A stretch of DNA of 45,514 bases from UBA2882 sp051877575. Lineage in GTDB: Bacteria; Bacillota; Clostridia; Lachnospirales; Lachnospiraceae. The notes beneath the pieces were generated by a model. The model was not told where the DNA came from. It searched no databases and saw only the letters and a list, made by a program, of their open reading frames with translations. Within the stretch, counting starts at the first letter, position 1. Each line of letters starts with the position of its first letter. The DNA lies in the NCBI GenBank assembly GCA_051877575.1, contig JBJEJA010000022.1, positions 1 through 45,514 of the forward strand, given 5' to 3'. The translations under genes and the position numbers were made by a program. Below are positions 1 through 9,333 of this stretch, in pieces.

Positions 1-15
1 AGCGAGGAAAATAAT

Positions 16-1203
16 ATGAGCTACATGGATTTGAAGAAGGATATCAAAAATCATTTGTATACAACGATCATTCCGTTTTGGGAAGGATTAAAGGATGAAG
101 AATTCGGCGGCTATTACGGGCTGCTGGATTTTGACCTGAATTTGGATAAGAAAGCCGTGAAGGGCTGTATTTTGAATAACAGGATATTATGGTTTTTTGC
201 AAACGGAGTGACCCGTCTCGGAGACAAAGAATTGCTTCCCTATGCGGACCACGCTTACGAATTCATGAAAAAATATTGCTTTGATAAAGATAACGGCGGT
301 GTATACTGGTCTTTAAACTATGACGGCAGCGTTTATGATTCCACAAAGCATACTTATAATCAGGCATTTGCAATTTATGCTCTTTCTTCCTATTATGAGG
401 CAAGCGGCAAAGACGAGGCGAAAGAACTGGCATTTCAGCTGTTTGATCTGGTGGAAGGAACCTGCAGGGATGAAGGCGGCTATCTGGAAGCTTTCACCGT
501 GGATTTCAAACCGGAGTCCAATGAAAAGCTTTCAGAAAACGGCGTGATTGCCACCAGAACCATGAACACGCTTTTGCATGTGTTTGAAGCCTATACGGAG
601 CTTTATCGTGTGACAAAAGAACCAAAGGTCGCAGAAAAGTTAAAAGAGATTCTGGATCGTTTTTATGAGGATGTTTATAATCCGGACAGACACAGACTGG
701 AAGTATTTTTTGATGATTCTTATACCAGCCTGATCGATCTGCATTCTTACGGACACGACATAGAAGCGGCGTGGCTGATCGACAGGGGACTGGAAGTGCT
801 GGACGGTGTCCTGGAGACGGATTATGTGGAAAAGATTGCATCCATGACGGCAGATATAGCGCAGAATGTATTTCATCTGGCATACGACGGCAAAAGCCTT
901 GTCTGTGAAAATGAGAACGGCGTGGACAACCAGCTCCGTATCTGGTGGGTACAGTGTGAGGCCATGATCGGTTTTTACAACGAATATCAAAAAGATCCCG
1001 GAAAGACGGATTATGCCGATGCTTCAGCCGCAATCTGGGAATATGTGAAGGAAAATCTGGTGGATAAACGCCCCGGTTCCGAGTGGCTTTCCGAAGTGGA
1101 CGAGCATGCGGTTCCGGCGACCAGAAAGCCCATTGTGGAGCCGTGGAAATGCCCTTATCACAACGGCAGAATGTGCTATGAGATGATAGAACGGATCCAA
1201 TAG
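16..1203 (+). CDS. AGE-family sugar 2-epimerase, probably cellobiose 2-epimerase
   Basis: This 395-residue protein fits the N-acylglucosamine 2-epimerase / cellobiose 2-epimerase superfamily, cytosolic (alpha/alpha)6-barrel enzymes that interconvert glucose and mannose at the reducing end of sugars. The block SYGHDIEAAWL (residues 244-254, His247) and the C-terminal WKCPYHNGRMC stretch supply the histidines expected of the active site, and TRTMNTLLHVFEAYTELYR matches the conserved mid-barrel helix. Length is normal for cellobiose 2-epimerases (about 390-410). The start ATG has a GAGGAA-like ribosome site at the very edge of the window, so promoter and upstream genes are unseen. It lies 31 bp before valS and may be cotranscribed. 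The family is secure; cellobiose rather than mannose or GlcNAc as substrate is inferred from the SYGHDIE-type motif. Confidence 0.85.
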   Translation: MSYMDLKKDIKNHLYTTIIPFWEGLKDEEFGGYYGLLDFDLNLDKKAVKGCILNNRILWFFANGVTRLGDKELLPYADHAYEFMKKYCFDKDNGGVYWSLNYDGSVYDSTKHTYNQAFAIYALSSYYEASGKDEAKELAFQLFDLVEGTCRDEGGYLEAFTVDFKPESNEKLSENGVIATRTMNTLLHVFEAYTELYRVTKEPKVAEKLKEILDRFYEDVYNPDRHRLEVFFDDSYTSLIDLHSYGHDIEAAWLIDRGLEVLDGVLETDYVEKIASMTADIAQNVFHLAYDGKSLVCENENGVDNQLRIWWVQCEAMIGFYNEYQKDPGKTDYADASAAIWEYVKENLVDKRPGSEWLSEVDEHAVPATRKPIVEPWKCPYHNGRMCYEMIERIQ

Positions 1204-1234
1204 AAAAAGAACATAGAAGGAGTGTTATGACAAC

Positions 1235-3895
1235 ATGAGTAAGGAACTGGCAAAGACCTATGATCCCCATGGGATGGAGGATCGTATTTATCAAAAATGG
1301 GTAGAAAAGAAATATTTTCATGCGGAAGTGGATCGGAGCAAAAAACCGTTTACCATTGTGATGCCGCCACCGAATATCACGGGGCAGCTTCATATGGGGC
1401 ATGCATTGGACAATACCATGCAGGATATTCTGATCCGTTTCAAGAGAATGCAGGGCTATAATGCACTGTGGCAGCCGGGGACAGACCATGCGTCCATTGC
1501 GACGGAGGTTAAGATCATTGAAAAGTTAAAAGAAGAGGGTATCGATAAACATGACCTTGGAAGAGAAGGCTTTCTGGACCGGGCATGGGACTGGAAGAAA
1601 GAGTACGGCGGAAGAATCATAGAGCAGTTAAAGAAACTGGGATCATCCTGTGACTGGGACAGAGAACGGTTTACCATGGACGAAGGCTGCAACCGGGCGG
1701 TTACCGAAGTTTTCTGCAAGATGCACGAAAAAGGATGGATCTATAAGGGAGCGAGGATTATCAACTGGTGTCCTGTCTGCAATACCTCCATTTCCGACGC
1801 AGAGGTAGAGTATGAGGATCAGGCGGGGCATTTCTGGCATATTAAATATCCGCTGGTTGATGAAAACGGACAGCCGAGCACAACCGAATTTTTGGAATTT
1901 GCAACGACCAGACCGGAGACCATGCTGGGTGATACGGCAGTTGCGGTTCATCCCGATGATGAGAGATATACCTATCTGCATGGCAGACAGGTCTGGCTTC
2001 CGATCGTCAACAAGCCGATCCCCGTGGTAGAGGATACTTATGTTGATATGGAATTCGGTACCGGTGTTGTTAAGATTACACCCGGTCATGACCCCAACGA
2101 CTTTGAGGTCGGAAAACGGCACAATCTGGAGATTATCAATATTTTAAATGACGATGCCACCATCAATGCAAACGGCGGCATTTACGAAGGCATGGACCGC
2201 TACGAGGCAAGGAAGGCCATCGTAGAGGAACTGGACAGACAGGGACTGCTGGTTGAGATTGAGGATTACAGCCACAATGTCGGAACCCATGACAGATGCA
2301 AAACAACCGTAGAACCTATGGTAAAAGAACAGTGGTTTGTGAAGATGGATGAGCTGATCAAGCCCGCTGCGGAGGCTGTCAAGAACGGGGATATCAAGCT
2401 GGTTCCCGAGCGTATGCAGAAGACCTATTTTAACTGGACCGACAATATCCGCGATTGGTGTATTTCCAGACAGCTTTGGTGGGGACACCGGATTCCCGCT
2501 TATTACTGCGACGAATGCGGAGAAACCGTAGTTGCCAAGGAAATGCCTGCGGTTTGCCCGAAATGCGGATGCACGCATTTTACACAGGATCCCGATACAC
2601 TGGATACCTGGTTTTCATCGGCTTTATGGCCCTTCTCCACATTGGGATGGCCGGAAAAAACGGAGGATTTGGAGTATTTCTATCCCACAGACGTGTTGGT
2701 AACCGGATATGATATCATTTTCTTCTGGGTTATCCGCATGATCTTCTCGGGATACGAGCAGATGGGAGAGAAACCGTTTAAGACTGTTTTGTTCCACGGT
2801 CTTGTCAGAGATTCCCAGGGACGTAAGATGAGTAAATCCCTCGGAAACGGTATTGATCCGCTGGAGATCATTGATCAGTATGGTGCGGATGCATTGAGAC
2901 TGACATTGATTACCGGTAACGCACCCGGCAACGACATGCGTTTCTATTATGAGAGAGTAGAGGCTTCCAGGAATTTTGCCAATAAAGTATGGAATGCTTC
3001 CCGTTTCATCATGATGAATATGGAAGGCAAGGAAATTCCGGCAGATGCCAAAGATCATCTGGAGCCTGTGGATAAATGGATCATCAGCAAACTGAACAAT
3101 CTGGTTCGGGAAGTAACGGACAATATGGAGAAGTATGAGCTGGGTATTGCGGTTCAGAAAGTATATGATTTTATCTGGGACGAGTTCTGCGACTGGTATA
3201 TCGAAATGGTAAAACCGAGACTTTACAACAGCGACAATGCAGACAGTCAGAATGCGGCTCTTTATACATTAAAAACCGTTCTGATCGATGCGTTAAAACT
3301 GCTTCATCCTTATATGCCGTTCATTACGGAGGAAATTTTCTGTACGCTGCAGTCCGAAGAGGAATCCATTATGATCTCCTCCTGGCCGGTTGCGGATGAT
3401 GCCAGAGCATTTGATAAAGAAGAGAAAGAAATCGAGGTATTGAAAGAGGCAATCCGTGGTATCCGGAATGTACGTACCGGTATGAATGTGCCTCCGAGCA
3501 GAAAGGCACAGGTATATGTTGTGACCGAAAAGGCGGATGTTGCATCCATCTTTGAAGAAGGAAAACTGTTCTTTGCACCCCTTGCATATGCTTCCGAAGT
3601 TATTGTACAGAGGGATAAAACAGGCATTGCAGATGATGCGGTCAGCGTTGTAATCGAGAATGCGACTGTCTATATGCCTTTTGCGGAGCTTGTGGATATC
3701 AAGCAGGAAATCGAACGTCTGGAGAAGGAAGAAACACGTTTACAGGGGGAAATTGCCCGCAGCAACGGTATGCTGAACAACGAGCGGTTTGTCAGCAAGG
3801 CTCCGGCGGCGAAGGTGGAAGAAGAGAAGAATAAGCTTGCAAAATATACGCAGATGTTGGAACAGGTACAGAACAGACTTTCTACATTGAAATAA
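1235..3895 (+). CDS. valS: valyl-tRNA synthetase
   Basis: Class I aminoacyl-tRNA synthetase that charges tRNA-Val with valine in the cytoplasm and edits misactivated threonine. The 886-residue length is standard. The HIGH-type motif is HMGH (residues 53-56) after PPPNITGQL, and the KMSKS motif is intact (531-535). The editing domain lies between them with the ATTRPETMLGDTAVAVHP block, and a zinc-finger-like CDECGE...CPKCG pair sits near residues 427-450. The C-terminal 70 residues form the usual tRNA-binding coiled coil. AAGGAG about 12 bases upstream supports the ATG. Only 31 bp separate it from the epimerase gene, so there is no room for a T-box leader directly upstream, unlike many Firmicute valS genes; any T-box would lie before the window. 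Confidence 0.98.
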   Translation: MSKELAKTYDPHGMEDRIYQKWVEKKYFHAEVDRSKKPFTIVMPPPNITGQLHMGHALDNTMQDILIRFKRMQGYNALWQPGTDHASIATEVKIIEKLKEEGIDKHDLGREGFLDRAWDWKKEYGGRIIEQLKKLGSSCDWDRERFTMDEGCNRAVTEVFCKMHEKGWIYKGARIINWCPVCNTSISDAEVEYEDQAGHFWHIKYPLVDENGQPSTTEFLEFATTRPETMLGDTAVAVHPDDERYTYLHGRQVWLPIVNKPIPVVEDTYVDMEFGTGVVKITPGHDPNDFEVGKRHNLEIINILNDDATINANGGIYEGMDRYEARKAIVEELDRQGLLVEIEDYSHNVGTHDRCKTTVEPMVKEQWFVKMDELIKPAAEAVKNGDIKLVPERMQKTYFNWTDNIRDWCISRQLWWGHRIPAYYCDECGETVVAKEMPAVCPKCGCTHFTQDPDTLDTWFSSALWPFSTLGWPEKTEDLEYFYPTDVLVTGYDIIFFWVIRMIFSGYEQMGEKPFKTVLFHGLVRDSQGRKMSKSLGNGIDPLEIIDQYGADALRLTLITGNAPGNDMRFYYERVEASRNFANKVWNASRFIMMNMEGKEIPADAKDHLEPVDKWIISKLNNLVREVTDNMEKYELGIAVQKVYDFIWDEFCDWYIEMVKPRLYNSDNADSQNAALYTLKTVLIDALKLLHPYMPFITEEIFCTLQSEEESIMISSWPVADDARAFDKEEKEIEVLKEAIRGIRNVRTGMNVPPSRKAQVYVVTEKADVASIFEEGKLFFAPLAYASEVIVQRDKTGIADDAVSVVIENATVYMPFAELVDIKQEIERLEKEETRLQGEIARSNGMLNNERFVSKAPAAKVEEEKNKLAKYTQMLEQVQNRLSTLK

Positions 3896-3912
3896 CAAAG
3901 GAGGGAATCCCT

Positions 3913-5373
3913 ATGACAGATGATAAGAACATGATAAACGGTTTTCATGGAGTCGATGAAGGGGATTCCCTTTTTGATTTGTATGACAAGACGAAAACCT
4001 ATGTCAGGGTAACGGAAGATGAGCGGCAGGCATGGCTGTATCTGATGCCAAAAGAGGACGGGGAAGCTTATACGAAGGAAGAACTGATAGAACTCTTACA
4101 GGAACAGGATGTCACTGCGGGTATTAACGAAGATAACCTGATTGCCATGGCGAAAAAGAAAGTATATGAAAGAGAAATCAAGGTGGCGGAATACATAGCC
4201 CCCATAGAAGGAAAAGATGGGTATTACGAGTATTTTTTTGACATCAACGGCAGCAGTAAACATCCCAAGATCAGAGAAGACGGGTCCGTGGATTATCAGA
4301 GCATGAATATGGTCAATAATGTAAAAGAAGGAGCGATTCTGGCAAAATACCACCCTTCGGTAGCAGGTACGCCCGGCAGGGATGTCAGGGGATTCGAGAT
4401 TCCCATCGGTGTTGCCAAGGATCTTCCGCCTTTGCAGGGAAAGGGACTGTTGCGTGATCCGGAGGATGAAAATGTGTATCTGGCTGCCCAGGAAGGAAAA
4501 GTAGAATTTAAAGACGGCAAAATTACCTTAAACAATATTCATCAGATCAGCGGAGATGTGGATCAGATCATCGGAAAAGTGGAGTTTTACGGGGATGTAT
4601 TGATCTCCGGAAACGTGGAAGCGGGTACGGTTGTCCGTGCGGGAAAAAGTCTGACTATAGAAGGTACCGTAGAAGCGGCGGATCTGACAGCGGGAGGCGA
4701 TATTATTCTCAAGCGCGGGATCCAGGGAAATCAAAAAGCAAAAATCGTATGCAGAGGGAATCTTTATGCGGATTTTATCGAGCATACCCAGGTAAAAGCC
4801 GGAGGCAATGTAGAAGCAAATATTATTTTGAATTCTCAGATCGAAGCGGAAGGGAAAGTGATCCTGACCGGCAAGAAAGGGTCTCTGATCGGCGGCAATG
4901 TCCACGGCACAAAGGGAATTGAGTGTAAGGAATTGGGAAATGAAGTAGAAGTAAAGACGATCGTACATGCGGGGATTTTGCCGGAAGTGATGATCAAGCA
5001 GCGGAAACTGATGAAGGCGGAAGAAAGCTTAAAGCATGCATTGGAAAAGCTCCTGTGCGATGTCAAGAATATAGAGGTAAAAGTAAAGGCAACGGGAAGT
5101 ATCTCGGCTTCTATGGAAAAACAGCTTCTTGCTTTAAAGGAAACGAAACGGGAACTGGATGAAAAAATGACAGACAACCGGGAAAAGCTGGCTGCCGTGC
5201 TGCAGTACATAGAAAGATCAAAAGGGGCTAAGGTGCGGATCGACGGCAATCTGTATAAGGGAAGCGTCATATGTATCGATCAGTGCCGGATGCCGGTGGA
5301 AAATAATACGGTATATATGGAATACCGCAATATTTCGGGAATGATTGCCGGAAGTGTGATCATAAAGAATTAG
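3913..5373 (+). CDS. FapA-family (DUF342) protein
   Basis: A 486-residue member of the FapA/DUF342 family, cytoplasmic proteins with an N-terminal alpha/beta part, a right-handed beta-helix and a C-terminal coiled coil; some are flagellar-assembly or polymerising proteins, but the molecular role in Clostridia is poorly defined. Residues about 70-180 match the conserved N-terminal block (GKDGYYEYFFDIN ... VKEGAILAKYHPSVAGTPGRDVRGFEIP). Residues 195-345 show the beta-helix pattern of repeated GDV/GNV turns (GDVLISGNVEAGTVVRAGKSL, GGNVEANIILNSQIEAEGK). A Lys/Glu-rich helical region near 360-430 is likely coiled coil. AAGGAGGG at 3898-3905 is an excellent ribosome site, 17 bp after valS. No flagellar genes are nearby, so a flagellar role is not supported here. 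Confidence 0.85.
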   Translation: MTDDKNMINGFHGVDEGDSLFDLYDKTKTYVRVTEDERQAWLYLMPKEDGEAYTKEELIELLQEQDVTAGINEDNLIAMAKKKVYEREIKVAEYIAPIEGKDGYYEYFFDINGSSKHPKIREDGSVDYQSMNMVNNVKEGAILAKYHPSVAGTPGRDVRGFEIPIGVAKDLPPLQGKGLLRDPEDENVYLAAQEGKVEFKDGKITLNNIHQISGDVDQIIGKVEFYGDVLISGNVEAGTVVRAGKSLTIEGTVEAADLTAGGDIILKRGIQGNQKAKIVCRGNLYADFIEHTQVKAGGNVEANIILNSQIEAEGKVILTGKKGSLIGGNVHGTKGIECKELGNEVEVKTIVHAGILPEVMIKQRKLMKAEESLKHALEKLLCDVKNIEVKVKATGSISASMEKQLLALKETKRELDEKMTDNREKLAAVLQYIERSKGAKVRIDGNLYKGSVICIDQCRMPVENNTVYMEYRNISGMIAGSVIIKN

Positions 5374-5402
5374 CGGAAAGCGGACTAAATAACGGAAAGC
5401 GG
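5374..5402 (+). repeat. 10-bp direct repeat upstream of folC
   Basis: CGGAAAGCGG occurs at 5374-5383 and again at 5393-5402, filling most of the 37-bp gap between the FapA-family gene and folC. The second copy lies 8 bases before the folC ATG and supplies its only Shine-Dalgarno-like bases (GGAAAG), so the pair may be a small duplication of the ribosome site. Confidence 0.5.
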
Positions 5403-5410
5403 CAAAAAAG

Positions 5411-6742
5411 ATGGACAGAGAAATAACGGATTATAAGGCGGCAGAGCATTTTTTGTATGAGCTGCCCAAGTTTACGGCCAAGAACAGCCTGGAACATACG
5501 GCGGAGCTGTTAAAGAAAATGGGAAACCCGGGGGAAGGGATTCCCAAAATCCATGTGGCGGGGACCAACGGCAAAGGCAGTGTCTGCGCTTATCTGCAAA
5601 GTCTCTGCAAAGCATACGGATATAAGGTCGGAGGCTTCATTTCTCCTCATCTGGTAACGATGCATGAGAGATTTCTGATCAACGGAAACGCCATTGATGA
5701 TTCCCTTTTCATGCAAAGCTTTCAGGCTGTCAAGGAGACTGCCGATAAAGCCGGAAAGGAAGGCATGCCGTATCCGACTTTTTTTGAATTTCTGTTTCTG
5801 ATGGGCATGTATATTTTTGAAAAAGAACAGGTGGAAGTGCTCGTATTGGAAACCGGGCTGGGCGGCAGAATGGATGCAACCAATGTATTCGAGAAAAAAG
5901 ATGTCTGCATCATAACATCCATCGGCCTGGACCATTGCAAATATCTGGGAAACACCAAAGAGGAGATTGCGGAAGAAAAGGCAGGGATCATCAAACATGG
6001 CACAAGTGTCATATTTCCCGATAAGGAGAAAAGCGTTTCTGCGGTTATTGGGCAAAAATGTATAAAAATGCAGGCCGTTTCCGTACCCTTGACAAAAAAG
6101 GAGTATTCTGTAGAAAAAATAAAACACAAAAGCATTGATTTTTCCTATAAATCCCGATATTATAATTATATTAGTCTTACTGTGTCCACGAATGCTTTAT
6201 ATCAGGTGGAAAACGCGGCGCTGGCATTGCGCGCCTTTGAGATATTTGAAGAAAAACACAACATGACACCTATGTCAGAGGATGAAATAAGAGCCGCAAT
6301 TGCGGCTACGGTATGGGAAGGCAGAATGGAAGAGGTCTTTCCCGGTGTTTATTTTGACGGGGCACATAATGAAAACGGTATGGAGGCTTTTTTACAGTCG
6401 GTTCGTGCTATGGAGATTGCGGGAAAACGGATCTTATGTTTTTCGGCGGTAGAAGATAAGGATTACGGACAGATGATTTCCATGCTGGGAGAAAGCGGTT
6501 TATTTTCCTATGTGGCGGCGGTGGAAATGGAGGATGCCCGGGGGACATCCATGGAAGCGTTGAAAGCATATTTTTCCCAATATGACTGCTGGGAGGTCTG
6601 CTATTTAAAGGGGGCAGAGGAGGGCTTGAATCAGAGCCTTCGGTGGAAAAATCCCGAGGATGTAGTCTTTATTGTGGGTTCTTTATATTTGATTGGCTCT
6701 ATGAAGGCTGTGTTAAGGAGGAAGCATCATGATCAACTTTGA
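5411..6742 (+). CDS. folC: bifunctional folylpolyglutamate synthase / dihydrofolate synthase
   Basis: Mur-ligase-type ATP-dependent ligase that joins glutamate to dihydropteroate and extends the polyglutamate tail of folates in the cytoplasm. The P-loop is GTNGKGS (residues 51-57), followed by the GGFISPHL and ETGLGGRMDATN blocks and the SIGLDHCKYLGNTKEEIAEEKAGIIK block typical of FolC. The C-terminal ligase domain contains FDGAHNENG. At 443 residues it is close to the usual 420-440. The start is supported mainly by family alignment because the ribosome site is weak. Its 3' end overlaps the next small gene by 14 bases, suggesting translational coupling. The central segment near residues 210-245 is rich in lysine and serine and more divergent than the rest. 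Confidence 0.95.
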   Translation: MDREITDYKAAEHFLYELPKFTAKNSLEHTAELLKKMGNPGEGIPKIHVAGTNGKGSVCAYLQSLCKAYGYKVGGFISPHLVTMHERFLINGNAIDDSLFMQSFQAVKETADKAGKEGMPYPTFFEFLFLMGMYIFEKEQVEVLVLETGLGGRMDATNVFEKKDVCIITSIGLDHCKYLGNTKEEIAEEKAGIIKHGTSVIFPDKEKSVSAVIGQKCIKMQAVSVPLTKKEYSVEKIKHKSIDFSYKSRYYNYISLTVSTNALYQVENAALALRAFEIFEEKHNMTPMSEDEIRAAIAATVWEGRMEEVFPGVYFDGAHNENGMEAFLQSVRAMEIAGKRILCFSAVEDKDYGQMISMLGESGLFSYVAAVEMEDARGTSMEALKAYFSQYDCWEVCYLKGAEEGLNQSLRWKNPEDVVFIVGSLYLIGSMKAVLRRKHHDQL

Positions 6743-6875
6743 GGAAGAATTGAAGAAATTTCATCCCAGCCTGGAAATCGAACAGGCGGAGGAAGCCATA
6801 TACAATCAGGATCTGACGGATATGGCTGATTTGCTGGTAAATGTGATTAAGGAAACAAAGGAAGAAGAAAAATAG
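6729..6875 (+). CDS. 48-residue acidic small protein
   Basis: A small open frame starting MINFEEELKKFHPSLEIE and ending in EEEK, 48 residues, acidic and predicted mostly helical. It starts inside the last 14 bases of folC, with AGGAGG at 6716-6721 placed 7 bases before the ATG, a strong ribosome site embedded in the folC coding sequence. It stops 24 bases before the zinc-ribbon/TPR gene, so the three are probably one transcript. No domain is recognised and the function is unknown. The good ribosome site and operonic position are the evidence that it is real. Confidence 0.7.
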   Translation: MINFEEELKKFHPSLEIEQAEEAIYNQDLTDMADLLVNVIKETKEEEK

Positions 6876-6899
6876 TACAGAACGGATAGGAGTATTGCC

Positions 6900-8354
6900 A
6901 TGATATGTTATCAATGTGGCTGCGAACTGTCAGATAAGGATTTCTGTACGAGTTGCGGCGCAGATGTAACTTTATATAAGAAGATTATGCACATTGCCAA
7001 TAAGTTTTATAACGAGGGATTGGCAAAGGCGGGAGTGCGGGATCTGTCCGGAGCGATTGTCAGTCTGCGGCAGGCACTCAAGTTCAACAAGAACCATGTG
7101 GAAGCAAGAAATCTTCTGGGGCTTGTATATTTTGAAATGGGTGAAACCGTTGCGGCATTGAGTGAATGGGTCATCAGTAAAAATATACGTCCGCAGAAAA
7201 ATATTGCGGATGATTATATCAATGATGTGCAGTCCAACCAGACACAGCTGGATACCATTAACCAGACGGTTAAAAAATACAATCAGGCGCTGGCCTATTG
7301 TTATGCAGACAGCAATGATCTGGCGATCATACAGTTAAAGAAAGTTGTTTCCCTGAATCCCAGATTTGTAAAGGCGCATCAGTTGCTGGCACTTTTGTAT
7401 ATCAACAATGAGGAGTGGGAGCGGGCGCAGCGCGTCTTGCAGAAATGTCTCAAGGTGGATGTCAACAATACGACAACACTCCGTTATCTGAAAGAAGTCA
7501 ACTTCATGTTGGAGGGAGACGAAACAGCCGTTTCGAAGAAAAAAAGAAACGGAAATACGGCAGATGTCATTACCTACCAAAGCGGAAATGAAACCATTAT
7601 CCAGCCGAGAAATACAGGCGATTCCATAGTAGGAGCCAATACGATTGTCAATATCCTCATCGGGATTGTGATCGGTCTGGCTGTCTGTTTCTTTCTGGTT
7701 GTTCCGTCGAAAGTGCAGTCGGCAAAAGCGGAAATAACGGAAGAGTTAAAACGGATCAGTGAAAATTCCGATGCAAAGACAGCTGAGATTACGGATCTGG
7801 AACAGCGGGTAGATGCGCTGACCGATGAAAATACCAAGTTGCAGGAGCAGCTAACCTCTTTTACGGGAGAAGGCGGTGCTTTGCAGACGGTGGACGGATT
7901 GCTGGAAACTGCCAGAAATTATATCAACGATCCGGAGGATCTTGAGACCATTTCGGACAGTCTGTATGGAATCGACAAGGTTTATGTAGAGAATGAAGCA
8001 TCCGAAGCGTACAGGGGGCTTTATGAGGAACTGATGCTGCAGGTTGGTGAAGACATTGCTCAAAGCTGTTTCAAAGAGGGTACGGCACTGAAAAACCAGG
8101 GCGATTACTCCGATGCAGTATTGATATTGGAAAAAGCGTGGTATTTCAACAGCGATGATCCCGAGATTCTGTATACGCTGGCCGAGACTTACCAGGATGC
8201 GGGCAATAAAGATAAGGCATCCGAATTATATAACCAGTTGGTGCTCAATTTCCCGGATTCCGAATATGCGGATATGGCAGAACGTAATATTGCCGATGCC
8301 GCCACGGTGAATAATACGGGCAATCCGGATGATGAGCAGGGAACAGAAGATTAA
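6900..8354 (+). CDS. membrane protein with N-terminal zinc ribbon and TPR repeats on both sides of one TM helix
   Basis: A 484-residue protein of unknown function. Residues 1-23 carry two knuckles (CYQCGC and CTSC) that look like a zinc ribbon. Residues about 30-190 form TPR-like helical hairpins (YNEGLAKAGVRDLSGAIVSL, and ARNLLGLVYFEMGETVAALSEW). A single transmembrane helix spans about 248-268. A predicted coiled coil follows (about 275-325), and C-terminal TPR units (ALKNQGDYSDAVLILEKAW, ILYTLAETYQDAGNKDKASELY) end near 470. With a cytoplasmic zinc ribbon, the C-terminal TPRs would be extracellular. Ribosome site TAGGAG lies upstream of the ATG and a terminator follows. It may be an envelope scaffold, but that is inference. 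Confidence 0.85.
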   Translation: MICYQCGCELSDKDFCTSCGADVTLYKKIMHIANKFYNEGLAKAGVRDLSGAIVSLRQALKFNKNHVEARNLLGLVYFEMGETVAALSEWVISKNIRPQKNIADDYINDVQSNQTQLDTINQTVKKYNQALAYCYADSNDLAIIQLKKVVSLNPRFVKAHQLLALLYINNEEWERAQRVLQKCLKVDVNNTTTLRYLKEVNFMLEGDETAVSKKKRNGNTADVITYQSGNETIIQPRNTGDSIVGANTIVNILIGIVIGLAVCFFLVVPSKVQSAKAEITEELKRISENSDAKTAEITDLEQRVDALTDENTKLQEQLTSFTGEGGALQTVDGLLETARNYINDPEDLETISDSLYGIDKVYVENEASEAYRGLYEELMLQVGEDIAQSCFKEGTALKNQGDYSDAVLILEKAWYFNSDDPEILYTLAETYQDAGNKDKASELYNQLVLNFPDSEYADMAERNIADAATVNNTGNPDDEQGTED

Positions 8355-8388
8355 TATAATTTGACAATATAGGAATAAAATCTACAAA

Positions 8389-8419
8389 AGAGGACATCAT
8401 AAGTATGTTCTCTTTTTTT
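8389..8419 (+). terminator. Rho-independent terminator after the TPR gene
   Basis: A 9-bp stem (8389-8397 with 8405-8413, one G-U pair) with a 7-base loop is followed by a run of T to 8419. It ends the folC-side transcript and insulates the spoIIA operon. Confidence 0.85.
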
Positions 8420-8528
8420 GCGCTTTCATTCCGGGAGACGGCTGCGAATAATACCATGGGTGAGCTTGTCTCCGGGGATGGTGAAAAGAAAAACAGATAT
8501 ATTATAAACGGTAAAAGGAGGAGAAGAA

Positions 8529-8837
8529 ATGGAAGAGATTTTTACAGTGAAGGATAACTGCCTCAAAATTGCGATGCCGGAGGAAATGGATCATCACAGT
8601 GCGGAAAGCATCAGGGAAGGTGCGGATGAGTACCTGTTGATGGGAAAGGCGCAGCACGTCATCTTTGATTTTTCCAAAACGCGGTTTATGGACAGTTCCG
8701 GAATCGGAGTCATTGCAGGACGCTATAAAAAGGTTGCCTGCTTTGGGGGAAAAGTAATGGCGGTGCATGTGAATCCGCGCATTCGAAAAATACTACTGCT
8801 TTCCGGATTAAAAGATATGATAGAAATCGTTGATTAG
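8529..8837 (+). CDS. spoIIAA: anti-sigma-F factor antagonist (STAS domain)
   Basis: A 102-residue STAS-domain protein, the anti-anti-sigma factor of the forespore sigma-F switch. Unphosphorylated SpoIIAA binds SpoIIAB and frees sigma-F. The loop FMDSSGIGVI carries the serine phosphorylated by SpoIIAB (Ser57, equivalent to Ser58 in Bacillus subtilis). AGGAGG at 8516-8521 precedes the ATG. It is the first gene of the standard spoIIAA-spoIIAB-sigF operon, normally driven by sigma-H. I could not find a convincing sigma-H promoter in the 170 bp upstream. Confidence 0.97.
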   Translation: MEEIFTVKDNCLKIAMPEEMDHHSAESIREGADEYLLMGKAQHVIFDFSKTRFMDSSGIGVIAGRYKKVACFGGKVMAVHVNPRIRKILLLSGLKDMIEIVD

Positions 8838-8847
8838 GAGGAAAAAG

Positions 8848-9330
8848 ATGGTGAAACAGAATGAAGTATGGAATAATCAGTGGCAGGAGGATATGGAACA
8901 GGCAGATAACAGAATGAAACTGACTTTTTTGCCGTTGCCCCAGAATGAAGGATTTGCCAGAGTTGCCGTTGCGGCTTTTATGACGCAGCTGAATCCGGTG
9001 CTGGAAGAGGTGGATGACGTCAAGACGGCTGTTTCGGAGGCAGTAACAAACAGTATCATCCATGGATATGAGACAGAACGGAAAGAGAAAGAAATTCTCC
9101 TGGAGGCATATCTGAAGGGAAAGCGTTTACATATCAAAATACAGGATTGGGGAGTCGGTATTGAGAATATCGGCAAGGCCATGGAACCGCTGTTTACCAC
9201 CAAGCCGGAACTGGAGCGTTCCGGAATGGGATTTGCCTTTATGGAAGCCTTTATGGATGAATTATATGTAGAATCGGAGCCGGGAAAAGGTACAACCGTT
9301 TACATGAGTAAACAGATAGGCGGGCAGTAG
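8848..9330 (+). CDS. spoIIAB: anti-sigma-F factor / serine kinase
   Basis: A 160-residue GHKL-type protein kinase that holds sigma-F inactive and phosphorylates SpoIIAA. The N-box (EAVTNSIIHGYE), the DWGVGIEN G1-type box and the GMGFAFMEAFMDEL G2 region are all present. I chose the ATG at 8848 rather than a TTG at 8830 in the same frame because AGGAGG (8836-8841) sits 6 bases before the ATG; the TTG lies upstream of that ribosome site. It follows spoIIAA by 10 bases and ends 3 bases before sigF. Confidence 0.97.
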   Translation: MVKQNEVWNNQWQEDMEQADNRMKLTFLPLPQNEGFARVAVAAFMTQLNPVLEEVDDVKTAVSEAVTNSIIHGYETERKEKEILLEAYLKGKRLHIKIQDWGVGIENIGKAMEPLFTTKPELERSGMGFAFMEAFMDELYVESEPGKGTTVYMSKQIGGQ

Positions 9331-9333
9331 CCT

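Noticed and set aside
1204..1234. T-box leader for valS
   Set aside because: Only 31 bases separate the genes and no T-box conserved bases are seen.
506..1489. Minus-strand open frame of 327 codons
   Set aside because: It lies opposite the epimerase and valS, has no ribosome site and its translation is Cys/His/Pro-rich shadow sequence.
8355..8528. Sigma-H promoter for spoIIA
   Set aside because: ATAGGAATA and CGAAT elements exist but not at the required spacing.
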